NCBI GenBank assembly: GCA_038049695.1
Contig: CP142453.1
Span: forward strand, 130,273,001-130,337,000
DNA from: Cinnamomum chago
Lineage: Eukaryota; Streptophyta; Magnoliopsida; Laurales; Lauraceae
Direction of reading: 5' to 3'
DNA: 64,000 nucleotides
Shown: one piece after another, positions 47,645 to 59,145 of the stretch
How the letters are laid out: the number at the start of each line of letters is the position of its first letter
How positions within the stretch are numbered: the stretch's first letter is position 1
Translations under genes and position numbers: made by a program
The notes under the pieces: model-generated
What the model was told of the DNA's origin: nothing
Databases searched by the model: none
What the model saw: the letters and a program-made list of their open reading frames with translations, nothing else

Positions 47645-49199
47645 GCTATTTGGAAACTTCACTAGTAGAGTGGAGTGAAGTAAAGTCTCTAATTTATTAA
47701 AAGTAAATATTTTTTAAATTCCTTTTTTCTTTAAAAAAAAAAAAAGGTCAAAACGGAATATCCTTTCTCTACTAAAAACAAAAAGAGAAAGTTACGGGAC
47801 AAATCCTTATAAGACCCAATACGTCCTACCAAGACCCCGCATCACATTAGACACTGGAGGGGTCCTCATGTGACCCTTTTTTTTTTTTTTTTTTTGTCTT
47901 TTTTGTCGTTTTGCAATATGGTTGATATCGACCATTATGTCAATCGTATTTTCTTCGACATATAACTGTCTTATTTGCTGAACACAGTAGAATAGTCGAC
48001 GTCGACCGTATTGAGAAATAACAAGAAAAAAGACAAATTTTGATTTTCTCCCATAATTGTTGGTGCTTCATGAACAATCAATGACCTTTCTCTCACACCC
48101 ATTAAATGCAAATCAAATTCTATTGAATATAAGAGTTCAAACATTAACAGCCAAAAGGAAGAAAACAAATATATGCAAGATAAACTGTCACTAAATAAAA
48201 TGATCACCACACGACCATTAAAAACATAGAAGATGAGGTCCTAGGTTTTAATTTTTCAATCTTGCACAGATATTTTTTATGGAAGGAGCTACCAGTGCTC
48301 AGACTCAACGAAGGTTGTCCCGATGTCACTGGGAGAATGCCCTTGTCCCCCATGGAGTGCCTGGGTCAAATCCAAGCAGCCTTGGATGCCACCTTTTTTT
48401 GTTGCAGGCACTTAGGTTTGAGAGAGAGGGAGAGAGCAAGAATTGCAAATTGGAAGAGGATTAAATAAAAAATAACTAGTAGATAGAAAAAGAGACAGGA
48501 TTGTACATATCTTATCTTTGGAGTCGAAGAAAAATAGCAGAGTTACCATGAAACCCTTGAACAAACAGAGAGGTACATGCATAAGGAGAGGTACGGAGGG
48601 CTGTAATGAATAGAGCGTGAGCGAAGCAGTTGGAAGAAAGGTTGGTTGGCGATGCGTAACAAAGGTGTTCGATGAAATGCCTAAGATAAACTTTTCCTCC
48701 ATCAGTTTAAGAGAGAGATTGTGCTTGTTTTATATGTGGGATGAGTTCTTGAATAGGGAGAGATAAGAAGATGGGCACGTTGAGGCGATCCTCTCTCCTC
48801 CTCGTCTAAGGGAGAAAACCATATTTCTCGATATGGTCGATATCGACCATTATGCTGTGTTTAGCAAATAAGACAGTTACATATATGATTGACATAATGG
48901 TTAATATCGACCATATCGCAAAATGACAAAAAAAAAAAAAAAAAAAAAAAGACAATATGAGGACCCTTTCCGTGTCCAATGTGATACGGGGGCTTGGTAG
49001 GATGTATGGGCTCCTAAGGGGATTTGTCCTGTAAATTCCTCAAACAAAAAAGAAACGCTCACTTTTTTATGAAAAAAGCCAAAAAGATTCCTTATTAAAC
49101 AATTAAAAATAAAATTTTATTATAACCCACTTGTATTTTATTATTTCACTATTTGAGACTCTACTTCGCTCCCCTCTACATGTAAAGTTCCCAAGTAAA
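47645..49199. mobile_element. 1.55-kb element with ~380-bp terminal inverted repeats
   Basis: The left arm (to about 48024) and right arm (from about 48815) are diverged reverse complements. Matching pieces include the tips CTATTTGGAAACTTCAC and TTACTTGGGAACTTTAC, GTGACCCTTTTTTT against its inverse, and ATATGGT.GATAT..ACCATT with ACTGTCTTATTTGCT.AACAC. The 800-bp interior has no recognisable domain. It interrupts the SEC5 upstream flank relative to copy 2. Target duplication not resolved; class uncertain (Mutator-like or hAT). Confidence 0.75.
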
Positions 49200-49375
49200 G
49201 ATTTCACTCCCTGGTGAATCAAATCTCTAAAAAATGCAATTAAGGCACCATTAAATTCAAGGTTGTTTATTTTTCTTTTTGTAAAAAAATTCAAGGTTGT
49301 TAAATCAAAGGGTGGAATGATTTTGGTGGGCCTTTTTTTTTATCCCAATTTATAACGAGGAGACTTTTTCGTTTG

Positions 49376-50846
49376 CTTCTTCCCATTCCCTTTCTTCCCA
49401 CACACAAATCACAACTGGAACTCTCCACATCTCCGGCGTTCCCAGCCCTCTATATCATCTTATCTTCAAAAGGTAAATGCTACTCTCCACCATTATCGTT
49501 TCATTCTTCTTCCCCATTTCTTCTTTATCATTTTTTCCATTTTAGATTATCTTGTTTTCATGAGAACTTGTTATAGCCTTATAGGGATATATTCTCATTC
49601 AATGTAAGACTTTTACAAACAATGCTAGTTTTTTTTCATGTATTTGGACTGTTTTTCACCCATCATCGCAGGGGTTTACAGCCTAGAAATCGTGACTGTT
49701 CAGTCTCTAAGCGAGTGAACATAGTGCAAATGTTCAAAACTATAGTTCCGAACAAAAGCAGACCGTCCATACCTTACTGTTCGAACGGAACTGCAGTGTT
49801 CGGACACTATCTTCCAAACATATGCCTTCTGTTCGGATGTATAGTTTCGAACATATGCAATATGTTCGGACCTGAAAGACCGTACACATTGGGACCTGCA
49901 ACCCGTTCTAAGCGATAAATTTTTTTTTTAAAGTCACAAAATACGAAAAAATAACAAAGAAACGGACATTTCCACTGCTGCTCTTATTAAAATGTACTAT
50001 CTGATTATTGTTTTCTTCCTTCATTGCACTATAAAGCCTTTAGAGATGGAATGAAAAAAGATCAAGTACAAGACGAAGGAAAGATGAAGGAGATGAAGGA
50101 AGATGAGTTGCCCAGTAGCAGAAAATGGAGAAAGATGAGTTGCCCAATATGTTTTGAGTTTTTCCGGGAAGTGGAGAGTGAGATGGGTGAGAGGAAAGAA
50201 GATGAGCTTGTGTGTGAAACAAGAATATGTTTTGAGTTTTTTTGGGGATAATGGATATTTTGATAATTTCATAAAGAGGTAAAAATGCAATTGAAAAAAA
50301 GACAAATTACTTTTGTTGGAAAATTAAAAGTTTTTGTTGGAAAATTAAAAGTTTTTGTGCCAATAGCAACACCCTTTCCATAGTTTAGCAACCCTTCTTA
50401 TTAGAGATAATGGGCCAGCCAGCACGGTAGTTAATGTGTCATGCCATTGTTCGGCCCGATCAATGGCACGGGCCATGCTAAGCCAATGTGCCAAGCACAA
50501 TTAGTATGATTGGGCAAGATCAGCTAGAGGCACGGCATGGGATATTTGATATTTTTAATGTAATTATAAAAAAATATAGTCTTTTATTATCCATAAAATT
50601 GTAAAGGTTTTGAAGGTAATCCGATTGAAAAATCTTCATATAGAAAATATCCAAATGGTTATCTTCTCAATTGAGTATGTCGAATTTTATTGAATCACTT
50701 AAATTTGTCCATCATACTCTTCTTTGTACATATCAATTTTACTTTTTTTAGTGTTAAATATTCATTTTTAAGCTAAAAAAAATAAGAACCACACGGAGTC
50801 TGTGACATAATAGGCCATGAGAAACAACAGTTTTGCTATTCACAAA
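49376..50846. other. Spacer between the two SEC5 5'-region copies
   Basis: No gene recognised. About 49690-49880 contains six close variants of GTTCGGA/GTTCGAA. 50310-50356 is a tandem duplication of GTTGGAAAATTAAAAG. 50357-50380 (GTGCCAATAGCAACACCC) resembles the terminus of the foldback element at 61801. Confidence 0.5.
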
Positions 50847-51478
50847 AAGTTCATCTTCGTCGATATCGCCGCTGTCGGTCGACATTTCTCCCCTCTTTGG
50901 AGATCTGGAAAGTAGAAAGAAGAAAATACCAAGAGGAAGATGACGAAACTAGATCTGAAGAGGGGAGATTGGTGGGAACTTAGGTTTTATATGGTGAATA
51001 TGGGTTGTTGAAGTGTGTGATTATTGGTTGTTGGTGATGTGCCCCATCTGATCAGTGGTTTGGATTGTTGGTTGTTGGCCGTAGATGGAGAGAGCGAAGA
51101 GGATAGGAAGTTGTGTTGACTGACACATTGTGATTGGGTTTAGGGTTTACTATAGCGAGAGGGGCGGTAACCGGGACAAAAAAGTCAGTTTGGGAAGACA
51201 CGCGGTAAGTTTTGTGAGGCCCACCAAATTAGAAATAGATGTTTTTGGGGATCGAAATGTCATTTTCTTTTTTGATGCATCAATCTGATCTCTTTGTATT
51301 CATGCCTTGATGGATTTAGATTCTTAAGATTTCACTTACTGCTTGATCAAATCTCAAAAGAAAAATGTAATTAAGATGCCATTAGATATGAAGTTGTTAA
51401 ATCAAGGTGTAGAAAGATTTTGGTGTTTTTTTTTTCTTTTTATCCCCTATATCTACAAGGAGACCTTTCCATATGCGT
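50847..51478 (-). pseudogene. Duplicated SEC5 promoter and first 13 codons (copy 2)
   Basis: On the minus strand, an ATG at 50885 opens MSTDSGDIDEDEL, matching SEC5 residues 1-13 with one change, and then runs into unrelated sequence. Upstream the leader, a TATA box (ATATAAAACC, plus strand 50983-50992) and about 500 bp of flank match the native copy at roughly 80 percent or better by eye. It is a truncated 5' duplication, not a working SEC5 gene, but could still act as a promoter for whatever lies downstream on the minus strand. Confidence 0.83.
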
Positions 51479-54400
51479 TTTTTCGGTTGATAAATTTGAT
51501 ATGAGTGGAACCCATCCGTCTACTTGTAAGATACATTGGCCATGATGAAAACGTATGTATCCACGGTAGTGGTCCCAGGAACCCGTTTTGTTTAGTTTTT
51601 TTTCTTATTCTTCCTCTTTTTTTTTTTTTTTGTGTAGTAGGGATATCCCTGCTCATCTACGTTTACGGGCAAGTATATCTCCACTCATTTCTTCTTCTTC
51701 TTCTTCTTCACAATTAACCTTTGATACTGCCACTTAAGTTAGATTTGGGGAAAACATTTCTTATTTTAGATGGTAGTAGCATAATGACAATTGGATGAGG
51801 ATGATGGGTGAAGTTACTTTAAGATGATGGTGAAAGAAAAATGTGGGAGATGGGTCCCAGTTGTAGTACAACACTCGTTTAAGTGTCGTGAGTTGGATTG
51901 GTGTGGAAGGGGGATGCAGAAGAATTAAATTAGATGATTACAAGGGAGGGATGGATTAGAGATGGGCAATGTTTTGTGAAGGAAACCGAGAAAAAATGTT
52001 TAGAAAGGTTGGAGGACAAGAATGGTTCAAGAAAGAAATGGTTTCATTTGGTTGGGAGATGAGTCTTGTTTAGTCTGTGGGGAGAAAGAGGGATGAGAAA
52101 AATGATTGGTTTAGATGGCTATATGTGAGAATGGAGTGCTTTTTGTGAGAAGCTCCCCCTTATCCAATTCTAAGACCATTGAGAACAATGTTGTATAGGT
52201 AGGGGGTTAGTCGTTAGAGCTGGAAGGAGTTAGGAGAAAAAATGAGGAGGAGAAAGGAGGAGATAGAAGAAGAAAAAAGGAGTCAGTTTTGGAAGTGTTT
52301 TTTTTTTTTTAATCAATAATTTATGATATATAAAACCTATAACATAGTTGATGTAAACCTCTAAAAAGACCCAAAAGCAACCAGTAAGCAAGTAAATTTC
52401 CACCGTATGGCAGTACACACAAGCATAAGTACAATATAAATTTATTTTATTTCTGGAATTTAGTTCATTTTTATGGTATTATCCCAACCCAATATGTTAT
52501 TAGGAAATCGCAATAGGAAATTCCCTAACATCTCCAAAATGCCATAAAATTTCAAAGGTGATTTTATTGACAATAGTATCAAACCCTCTCATATAAATCT
52601 AAATCAACGTACTCCTTGTTAAGTGTTGTTGGCACCTTAGTCTCAAAGTCATGTCCAAGGATTCAACCGGGGTTCCCGAGCGAAAATATAACTCCTAATC
52701 TAATTGCCCAACTTAGCCAAAAAATAGAAAAAAAATCTAAACCAACCATTATGACTGTTGGTTTGAATCAAAATAAAATGCAAATTATAAAAGAGTAAAA
52801 GTCCCCACGATCAATGATATATGAAGAACCATAATCCACTGATAGGTGTGTGTATATGGGGGCGGTTGAGGGTGAGTTGAGGCATATTCAGCCCAAGCCC
52901 AACACAGTCTATAAATTATCTCAAACCTAAGCCTGCTGCCTGCCTATCTAGTCAATAAGGGGCAGGGGTGGGTTGGGTCAGACTCAGGTATATCTTGACC
53001 TGGCCCGACTTTAGAAATACAGGCCTATATCTTGACTCAAGCACGCTCATTTAGTCGATCAGGCTGGGCTTTGACCTTTCCATCACTTAATCCAAGCTCA
53101 GACTATGGGCATCCTGTCCACTGTCATCGGCAAGCATTGAGTTGACCTCCCTAGAAAAATGGGCCCACCTGAACAAATGCCCATTATCGCTGAACTTCGT
53201 AATTATTTGGTAAGTTGAAGCCAATTATATGGTACCCAAGTTGAGTTCAAGTTTCAAAGGTCCAAGTATATTGATCATATTTATAGCTAGTTACAAATGC
53301 GTGTATACATGCATGTATCTATGTATATGAAATTATACAATATTATTTTTTAGGACATGGGTCGCTCGTAACCCAAATTTTATATCTCTTTAGACATAAT
53401 TATTGTTAAATATTGTTAATAAAAAATCAATAATGTATAGCCACTAAATTTTGAGGACCAAACATTAAAAGCTAAAATCATTTAATCGTGAAGATATCAA
53501 GTATTTTTCATCACCCAACATCCCTCCAGTGTCATGCATCAAGGTGGGCCCCTACTTCGAGCATTTTGTAGTCAGGCCCTTTTAGTCAATAAATTATAAT
53601 TTGTAAAACTTATAATATACTTGACTAGCAAAGCATGACCGCGCTAAGCCTGGGCCCAGAAATAAAAACACATGAAATTTATGGTTATTTTATGAGATAT
53701 TAATTAAAAATAAATAAATAAATATAAAAATAAATAGAAAAAATAAATATACCATTTATTACTGTTCGAAGCATGGCCCAACCAGACATTTATACAAAAT
53801 AAATATCATTTTTTTATATAAACGAGTATAAAACTTAAAGTCTTATGTAAATTAACATCTGAAAAATTGCATGTGGCCCCATCTTTAGGAATTAGAATTT
53901 GAGGCCCACTTTAAAAAAGTTTATTGTATGTGGAGCCCATGTGTATAAATCACTAACAATGACCCACTTTTAAAAATCACAAACATTAAGGATTTTCTAA
54001 CCATAATAGATATATTAAAATTTAAAATCCACCTAAAGAATACTCATTTTAACTTGGTTAGACAGAGTTATTGAACATGATAAATTTTCTTATCTGGACT
54101 CTTTAAACACCTATCTATAATAGATATATATTAAAATTTAAATTTACATAAAGAAGCATAACAAAAGTGGACTTTAAATTGATTGATAGAGCTTATCTCT
54201 TAAAATTGATTTGAGATCCAATTTCTCAAATTGATTTGAGATTAGTGTCTAATTTTGTAATTGATTAGCAAATCGGACTCTAATTTCGAAATCGAATCAT
54301 ACCTCTATAATATATAATAATAGTAAACATTTCATAAGACAAAATTGCTGACTGGAAGTTTAAGTATAGTATCTATCATCTCATAGTGCTCACAAACGTA

Positions 54401-54524
54401 AGTACAATTCAAGTACATTCTATTGTTTAAAAATTATCTTAATTTTAATAATATTTTGTTCAAAAAGAAATATTCCAACACTGTCAAAACACTACAACCT
54501 TTTTAAAAGTGATGTTGTAACAAT
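51479..54524. other. Intergenic region with MITE relics
   Basis: No gene seen. It contains a hAT MITE (52843-53116), a dispersed repeat related to 2340-2530 (about 53590-53760), and AT-rich sequence. Confidence 0.5.
52843..53116. mobile_element. Probable hAT MITE
   Basis: A 274-bp segment flanked by TCCACTGA (52835-52842) and TCCACTGT (53117-53124), an 8-bp duplication with one mismatch. The right end, read inward, is CAGGATGCCCATAG; the left end is TAGGTGTGTGTATATGGG. Interior rich in GGGCC/CAAGCCC words as in the MITE at 13319. Confidence 0.6.
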
Positions 54525-54994
54525 GAGAAAGTTTCAAGTGCATCTATCCCTCACCATAGGGTGATAAACACTTCCATAATTGAAAATTTTCAAGTACAAA
54601 AGTTACTCTTCAGGGCCCGTTTGGTAAATTTACTAATAAAGTCAAGTTAAGTTAAACATCCCATCAAAAACACTTTTTACAAAAATTCCCTCAATCTTTT
54701 CCAAAAAAAGTAAAAAAGCAACTACATTTACTCACTAAAAGACAAAAAATCTACATTTCTCCATACAAAAAGTAAAAAATATTCCATTTCAAACAGCTAA
54801 AAACAAAATATCATCATAACTTACTTATATTTTATTCATTCTTTTCATTTCACTTCACTCCACTTTATTTTAAAAGTAAATTACCAAACGGGCCCTCAAG
54901 TACATAGGGTGAGGTACACTTCATTGTCTTCATGTGAAAAAAGGGAAGTATCCCTCACCCTATGGTGAGGGATAGATGCACTTGAAATTTCCCC
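54525..54994. mobile_element. Mutator-type MITE with 9-bp target duplication, carrying a nested MITE
   Basis: Flanked by exact TGTAACAAT at 54516-54524 and 54995-55003. Terminal inverted repeats of about 38 bp contain TTTCAAGTGCATCTATCCC and TCACCATAGGGTGA. The 9-bp duplication indicates the Mutator superfamily. The middle is occupied by a second MITE (54611-54896). Confidence 0.82.
54611..54896. mobile_element. Nested MITE with CAGGGCCCGTTTGGTAAA ends
   Basis: About 286 bp. The left end AGGGCCCGTTTGGTAAATTT faces AGGGCCCGTTTGGTAATTTA read inward from the right. AT-rich, non-coding. This terminus is common in plant hAT or Harbinger MITEs. No clear target duplication. Confidence 0.75.
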
Positions 54995-55269
54995 TGTAAC
55001 AATAGCATCAAAACTAGTCATATAAATTTTGAATAAGAAACCACAAATATGCATCAATGAATCATCATATGATCAATGGTATTTTTAGGATGCCCTAATT
55101 CACGGTAAAAAATGAGCTTACTAGGTTCCAAGATAGAGTCCGAGTCGGAATTGAAGCCCATAAATACAATAATAGAAGGCCACACATGTGGAGAAAAAAA
55201 TTCTTTAGAAGCAGAAAAAGAGATATATCTTGACTTTTTTTTCTTCTTAACTAACGGAAGGTTTCCCAC

Positions 55270-55465
55270 CCTCTAGATTGGACTAAGGTGGTAACGTAAG
55301 TGGAGTTAATATTGGATTTATAAAGAAGAGAAGGAGTGCAGCTCAAAAAAAAGATGAACCGTGGTCCTCAACACGCCAACCCCTTGTGTTGATATCGGCT
55401 CGAACTCTGGACGTTAAAGGCGAGAAGTCCCACTACTAACTGTTTAGGCGAGGTCCCCGTCTATA
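55270..55465 (-). mobile_element. Probable tRNA-derived SINE upstream of the mTERF gene
   Basis: Minus strand: GGGGACCTCGCCTAAACAGT then TTAGTAGTGGGACTTC (A-box-like), and GTCCAGAGTTCGAGCCG (B box) about 45 bp on. The boundaries are approximate. It ends about 110 bp upstream of the mTERF TATA box and may shape its promoter. Confidence 0.5.
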
Positions 55466-55573
55466 GCACACCCTAGCAGTTGTGCACTCCCCGGATCAAA
55501 TTAAACCCAAGATACCAGATCAAGGGCAACTCTGTTCGTTCTCCGCTGGGAAGGGGGAAAACTCCAAAGTCCC

Positions 55574-55580
55574 TATAAAA
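55574..55580 (+). promoter_or_regulatory. TATA box of the mTERF gene
   Basis: CCCTATAAAATCC about 100 bp upstream of the ATG at 55678; initiation would be expected near 55605. Confidence 0.65.
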
Positions 55581-55677
55581 TCCCTGTAAGTAGCTATTTT
55601 ATCTGAATGCAATCTTCCCTACCTTTCTCTTACCAAAAACAAAATCATTCCTGTCGTTCACTCCATTCCATACATCC

Positions 55678-56895
55678 ATGTCTAGTTTCAGATTCAGTAG
55701 AAACCTGCTACAGTTTAGTAGCAGTATCAGAGATTCAAAAAGAAGAGGCAATTTCTATGTCTTTCTTGTTCAGAAACCCTCATCTTTGATATCAGTATCT
55801 TCTCTCTCAAACTCCCCCACCACAGAGGATCCCCCATTTACAGTCTCTTACCTCATTAACTCATGCGGGGTATCCCCAGAATCAGCCCTATTAGCTTCTA
55901 AGAGAGTCATAATAAAAAACCATGAAAAACCAGACGCTGTAATTGCACTTTTAAAAAATCATGGATTCTACAAACCCCACATCACAAAACTCATTACCAG
56001 GTGCCCACCACTGCTCTTGGCTGATCCAGAGAAAACCCTGAAACCCAAGTTGGATTTCTTCTTGGGTTCGGGTGTTACTGGTCCGGTCATGGTGAAGATG
56101 CTCTCCTCAAACCCTTTCCTATTTATAAGAAGCCTAACCAAACATATAATCCCATCATTTGATTTCCTTAAGAGCTTTGTACGTACCAATGAGAACATCA
56201 ATGCTGCCCTAAGGCGCTCGGCACAAGTTCTTCAAGCAAGACTCCATGGAACACTTGTGCCCAATATCTCTATCTTAAGGAATCAAGGCGTACCCGAATC
56301 ACGGATCATATGGTTGATCATAAACCACCCAAGAACTCTCACGTCGTTGATGCCCGATCAATTTAGCGAGGTTGTCAAGACTGTAGAGGGATTTGGATTT
56401 GATCGCTTGAGTTCGGCCTTTGTAATTGCAGTTCGCGTCATGTCAGTAATGAGCAGATCTACATGGGAGAGGAAATTGGAGGTTTATAGGAGAGTAGGAT
56501 GGTCTGAGGATGAGATTCTTACAGCTTTCAAGAAGCAACCCATGTGTATGATCGTATCTGAGAAGAAGATAAAGAGAACACTGGAGTTTGTTGCGAAGGA
56601 GCTGGGGACTAAGGCATCCGTTATTTGCCGTTGCCCCAACATTCTCTTGCTTAGTTTTGAAACGAGGATTGTTCCGCGATGTGCAGTGATGCACGTCCTG
56701 ATGTCAAGGAATCTGATTAGGAAGGATTTCAGTTTGATTTCGGTGATGTCATATAATGAATTGGATTTCTTAAGAAGGTTTGTGACCAAGTATCAGGAGG
56801 AAGCTCCGGAAGCATTGATGGCTTATCAAGGTAGGAGGGCCCTTCTAGGGTCAGACATAGGATCAGAAGACTGTGGTGGGACCGTGGTGTTGTAG
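55678..56895 (+). CDS. mTERF-family protein, organelle-targeted, intronless
   Basis: A 405-residue single-exon protein. Residues 1-50 are rich in Ser, Arg and Phe with few acids (MSSFRFSRNLLQFSSS...), like a mitochondrial or plastid presequence. From FTVSYLINSCGVSPESALLA (about residue 54) to about 370 it carries tandem mTERF helical repeats with the usual G(F/V)....I...I...P.LL pattern: HGFYKPHITKLITRCPPLLL, QGVPESRIIWLIINHPRTL, VGWSEDEILTAFKKQPMCM, and KASVICRCPNILLLS. It belongs to the large plant group of intronless mTERFs of about 380-400 residues, tandemly expanded in many species. Family role: binding organelle nucleic acid in transcription, splicing or RNA maturation; the target cannot be read from sequence. 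A TATA box lies upstream. No broken frame. Confidence 0.92.
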   Translation: MSSFRFSRNLLQFSSSIRDSKRRGNFYVFLVQKPSSLISVSSLSNSPTTEDPPFTVSYLINSCGVSPESALLASKRVIIKNHEKPDAVIALLKNHGFYKPHITKLITRCPPLLLADPEKTLKPKLDFFLGSGVTGPVMVKMLSSNPFLFIRSLTKHIIPSFDFLKSFVRTNENINAALRRSAQVLQARLHGTLVPNISILRNQGVPESRIIWLIINHPRTLTSLMPDQFSEVVKTVEGFGFDRLSSAFVIAVRVMSVMSRSTWERKLEVYRRVGWSEDEILTAFKKQPMCMIVSEKKIKRTLEFVAKELGTKASVICRCPNILLLSFETRIVPRCAVMHVLMSRNLIRKDFSLISVMSYNELDFLRRFVTKYQEEAPEALMAYQGRRALLGSDIGSEDCGGTVVL

Positions 56896-57327
56896 AATTT
56901 AACTTTGCAGTGCTGGAAAGGTATTTATTTTCATGTTCAATATTTTTACTTCAGCATATTATTGTCATGCAAAGGCAATGTACATGGTAGTTATTTGGTG
57001 GTTAATGTTTGCTATTGTTCAGAGAGCTTCTTTACTTATTTATGGTAGATAGAACATGTATGATCCCCTCTTCACTCTAGCCACTTAAAACATTTTTTTC
57101 CTAGTTACCCTGTCACTTGTGGATGTCTTTAAACTTTAGAAAACTATATTTGTGGCTGAGCTTGTGTACATTCCTAGAAGAAAAAACTGTTTGAGAATGC
57201 AGCAAATGGGATAAACAAGTTACCAAGGGCTCATACATCTAATACACAAACTTCTATTGGGTCACGTTAAATCGTTGCATTAAATTCTGTTACAACACTA
57301 GTATTCTACCGCTAAGCATTTATTTTA

Positions 57328-57333
57328 AATAAA
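57328..57333 (+). terminator. Candidate poly(A) signal for the mTERF gene
   Basis: AATAAA about 430 nt after the stop codon and upstream of the large LTR insertion. Only a candidate. Confidence 0.3.
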
Positions 57334-58167
57334 AATTTGGTAACATGACTCCAAGCCGCTGCCTCTTGGCTGCAACAATGAGCTCCTTCCAACTGTGATA
57401 CAGGTTCTTGCTACTCTATACCTAAGCACAGTTGTTTTGGTTGCTATTTTCCTTTCCTTTTTGTGGGAATGGGAGTATCTGTCACGCCCCCAAAAGTGAA
57501 ACCGGGGTTATGCGTGAGATTATGGCCAATTAAAATTTTTTCCAACATTAATCAAATGTAACTTGCCCTAATCATGTCCCATAGGATCATAAGTCCGCGG
57601 TGAGGTATAAATGTTTCCTCGATAACCATGAAACACAGCGGAACATCATAATTAAACAGATGGTACAATATAACATTTCAGAGTATGCACATCTTTCTTT
57701 TCTATAGTTCCAGTTTAGCAAAAGATAACAAAAGTATATTAATTAATAGCTTCTAACAAAACCTAAGCCAAAAGAGAATAAATACGAACTAACCAAAGTA
57801 TAAAGGCACTCGTGTGCTGGTCATGACGACAATACCGTCGACACACAACTCATACTCACCATCAGGCTAAACTGCCTGAAGCGACGCCTCCACTTTTCCA
57901 AAAGGAGATGTACCCGGTACCTATGCACCAAGAGTAGCATCATCAACACAACGGCTGGCAAGACAATAGATATATAAATCACCATAGATATGCAGTACTA
58001 AAGAGAGTCAACGATAAACATGATTATAAGATATGCATAGCACTCTGATCGTAAGAGATGCCGTGCATTCGAATCATAAAGAAACTATCAAAGTAGGCGG
58101 TCCACATATGCCAATATATATCATCAAATGGGATAAAAACCCAGTATCCAATATCCAAACAACTCGT

Positions 58168-58360
58168 AGCTCAAGTACTCCGGCTCCGTGAGCTCTGGCA
58201 CTATCTTGCTTTGAGGACCAAGTAGCTCAAGTAGCTCGGGCTCCGTGAGCTCTGGCTCTATCTTGCTATAACAAAACAAAACAAACATCTCGAGGAATAA
58301 ATAACTCTCAGCTCAAGTAGCTCGGGCTCCGTGAGCTCTGGCTCTATCTTGCTTCGAGGT
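58168..58360. repeat. Three-copy repeat within the LTR
   Basis: Three copies of a unit containing AGCTCAAGTAGCTCGGG and CTCCGTGAGCTCTGGCTC, ending ATCTTGCT, at about 58168, 58224 and 58310, unevenly spaced. Confidence 0.88.
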
Positions 58361-59080
58361 GGTATCGGGTTCTCCCACAGTCGGTGCCCCAACTGTGTTG
58401 AACGTTAACAGCTGAGTGGTGCCTGACACAAAGAATCCTAAAACATCTGTGAAGGGCTAGGTTTCTTGCGCGAACAAGATTCAATATCAATAGAGAACTA
58501 CTTTATTCCAAATCAAATCGAACTTCAAAACAAATATCAATAGTAGTCCTCTTAAAGCTTGACAATCAAAGCTCCCTAGCCTCAACACTTCAAACGAAAC
58601 TCGAAACAAACGAAACAATAAAAAGGGGACCCTAAGTCCAACCTCTAAGTTCTCAAAGCGATCCTCTAATAAAGCAAAGCAAATAGAACTAAAGAACATG
58701 CTCATCACATGTAGAAGATAGTACCCGAGGGTACCATTTGGAATCAAAGCGAATAAACAATGCCATCCTAAGTAAAGTGTCAACTCAGAAGCATCGCACA
58801 ACCTATTCAGTCAACGAAGGGGTTAGGGTTCGCGATACTCGGACGAACAATCTTCGTGCATAGATTTAAAGAAGAGTATACCGTTGTCCCGTACCATTCA
58901 AGATTGAACTAGGTTGACTCTCGATACAACCGAATCCACAGTGAGGAATGTCGGCTCAAGACATCCCCACAATAAGTCAAATGAGTCCTCAAAGGGGTAT
59001 CCAAAGGTCCACCAAAGTCCACCTTAAAATAGGGTAAAAATCCCTTCATAAAGGAAATTGGCAAAATCTGCATAAGGCCC

Positions 59081-59145
59081 GGTCGACCCGCAGGTCGACC
59101 TGCCCCTGCTGTCCCGGTCGACCGGCACCTGCAGGCCGGTCGACC
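59081..59145. repeat. Cluster of four GGTCGACC palindromes
   Basis: GGTCGACC occurs at 59081, 59093, 59116 and 59138, several extended to CCGGTCGACCGG. The surrounding GC content is far above the region's average. Could form hairpins or bind a dimeric factor. Confidence 0.8.

Larger units (their letters stand above)
46840..49375. repeat. SEC5 5'-region duplication, copy 1 (native, interrupted by two insertions)
   Basis: Codons 1-13, leader, TATA box and upstream flank match 50847-51478 in the same orientation. The match runs 46840 to about 47215, resumes about 47570-47640, and again about 49200-49375. The gaps are filled by a SINE (47280-47517) and a long inverted-repeat element (47645-49199), which are absent from copy 2. 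Confidence 0.85.

Noticed and set aside
48250..48440. Possible tRNA-derived segment inside the long-TIR element (GGGTCAAATCC)
   Set aside because: Only a B-box-like word; no convincing A box at the right spacing.
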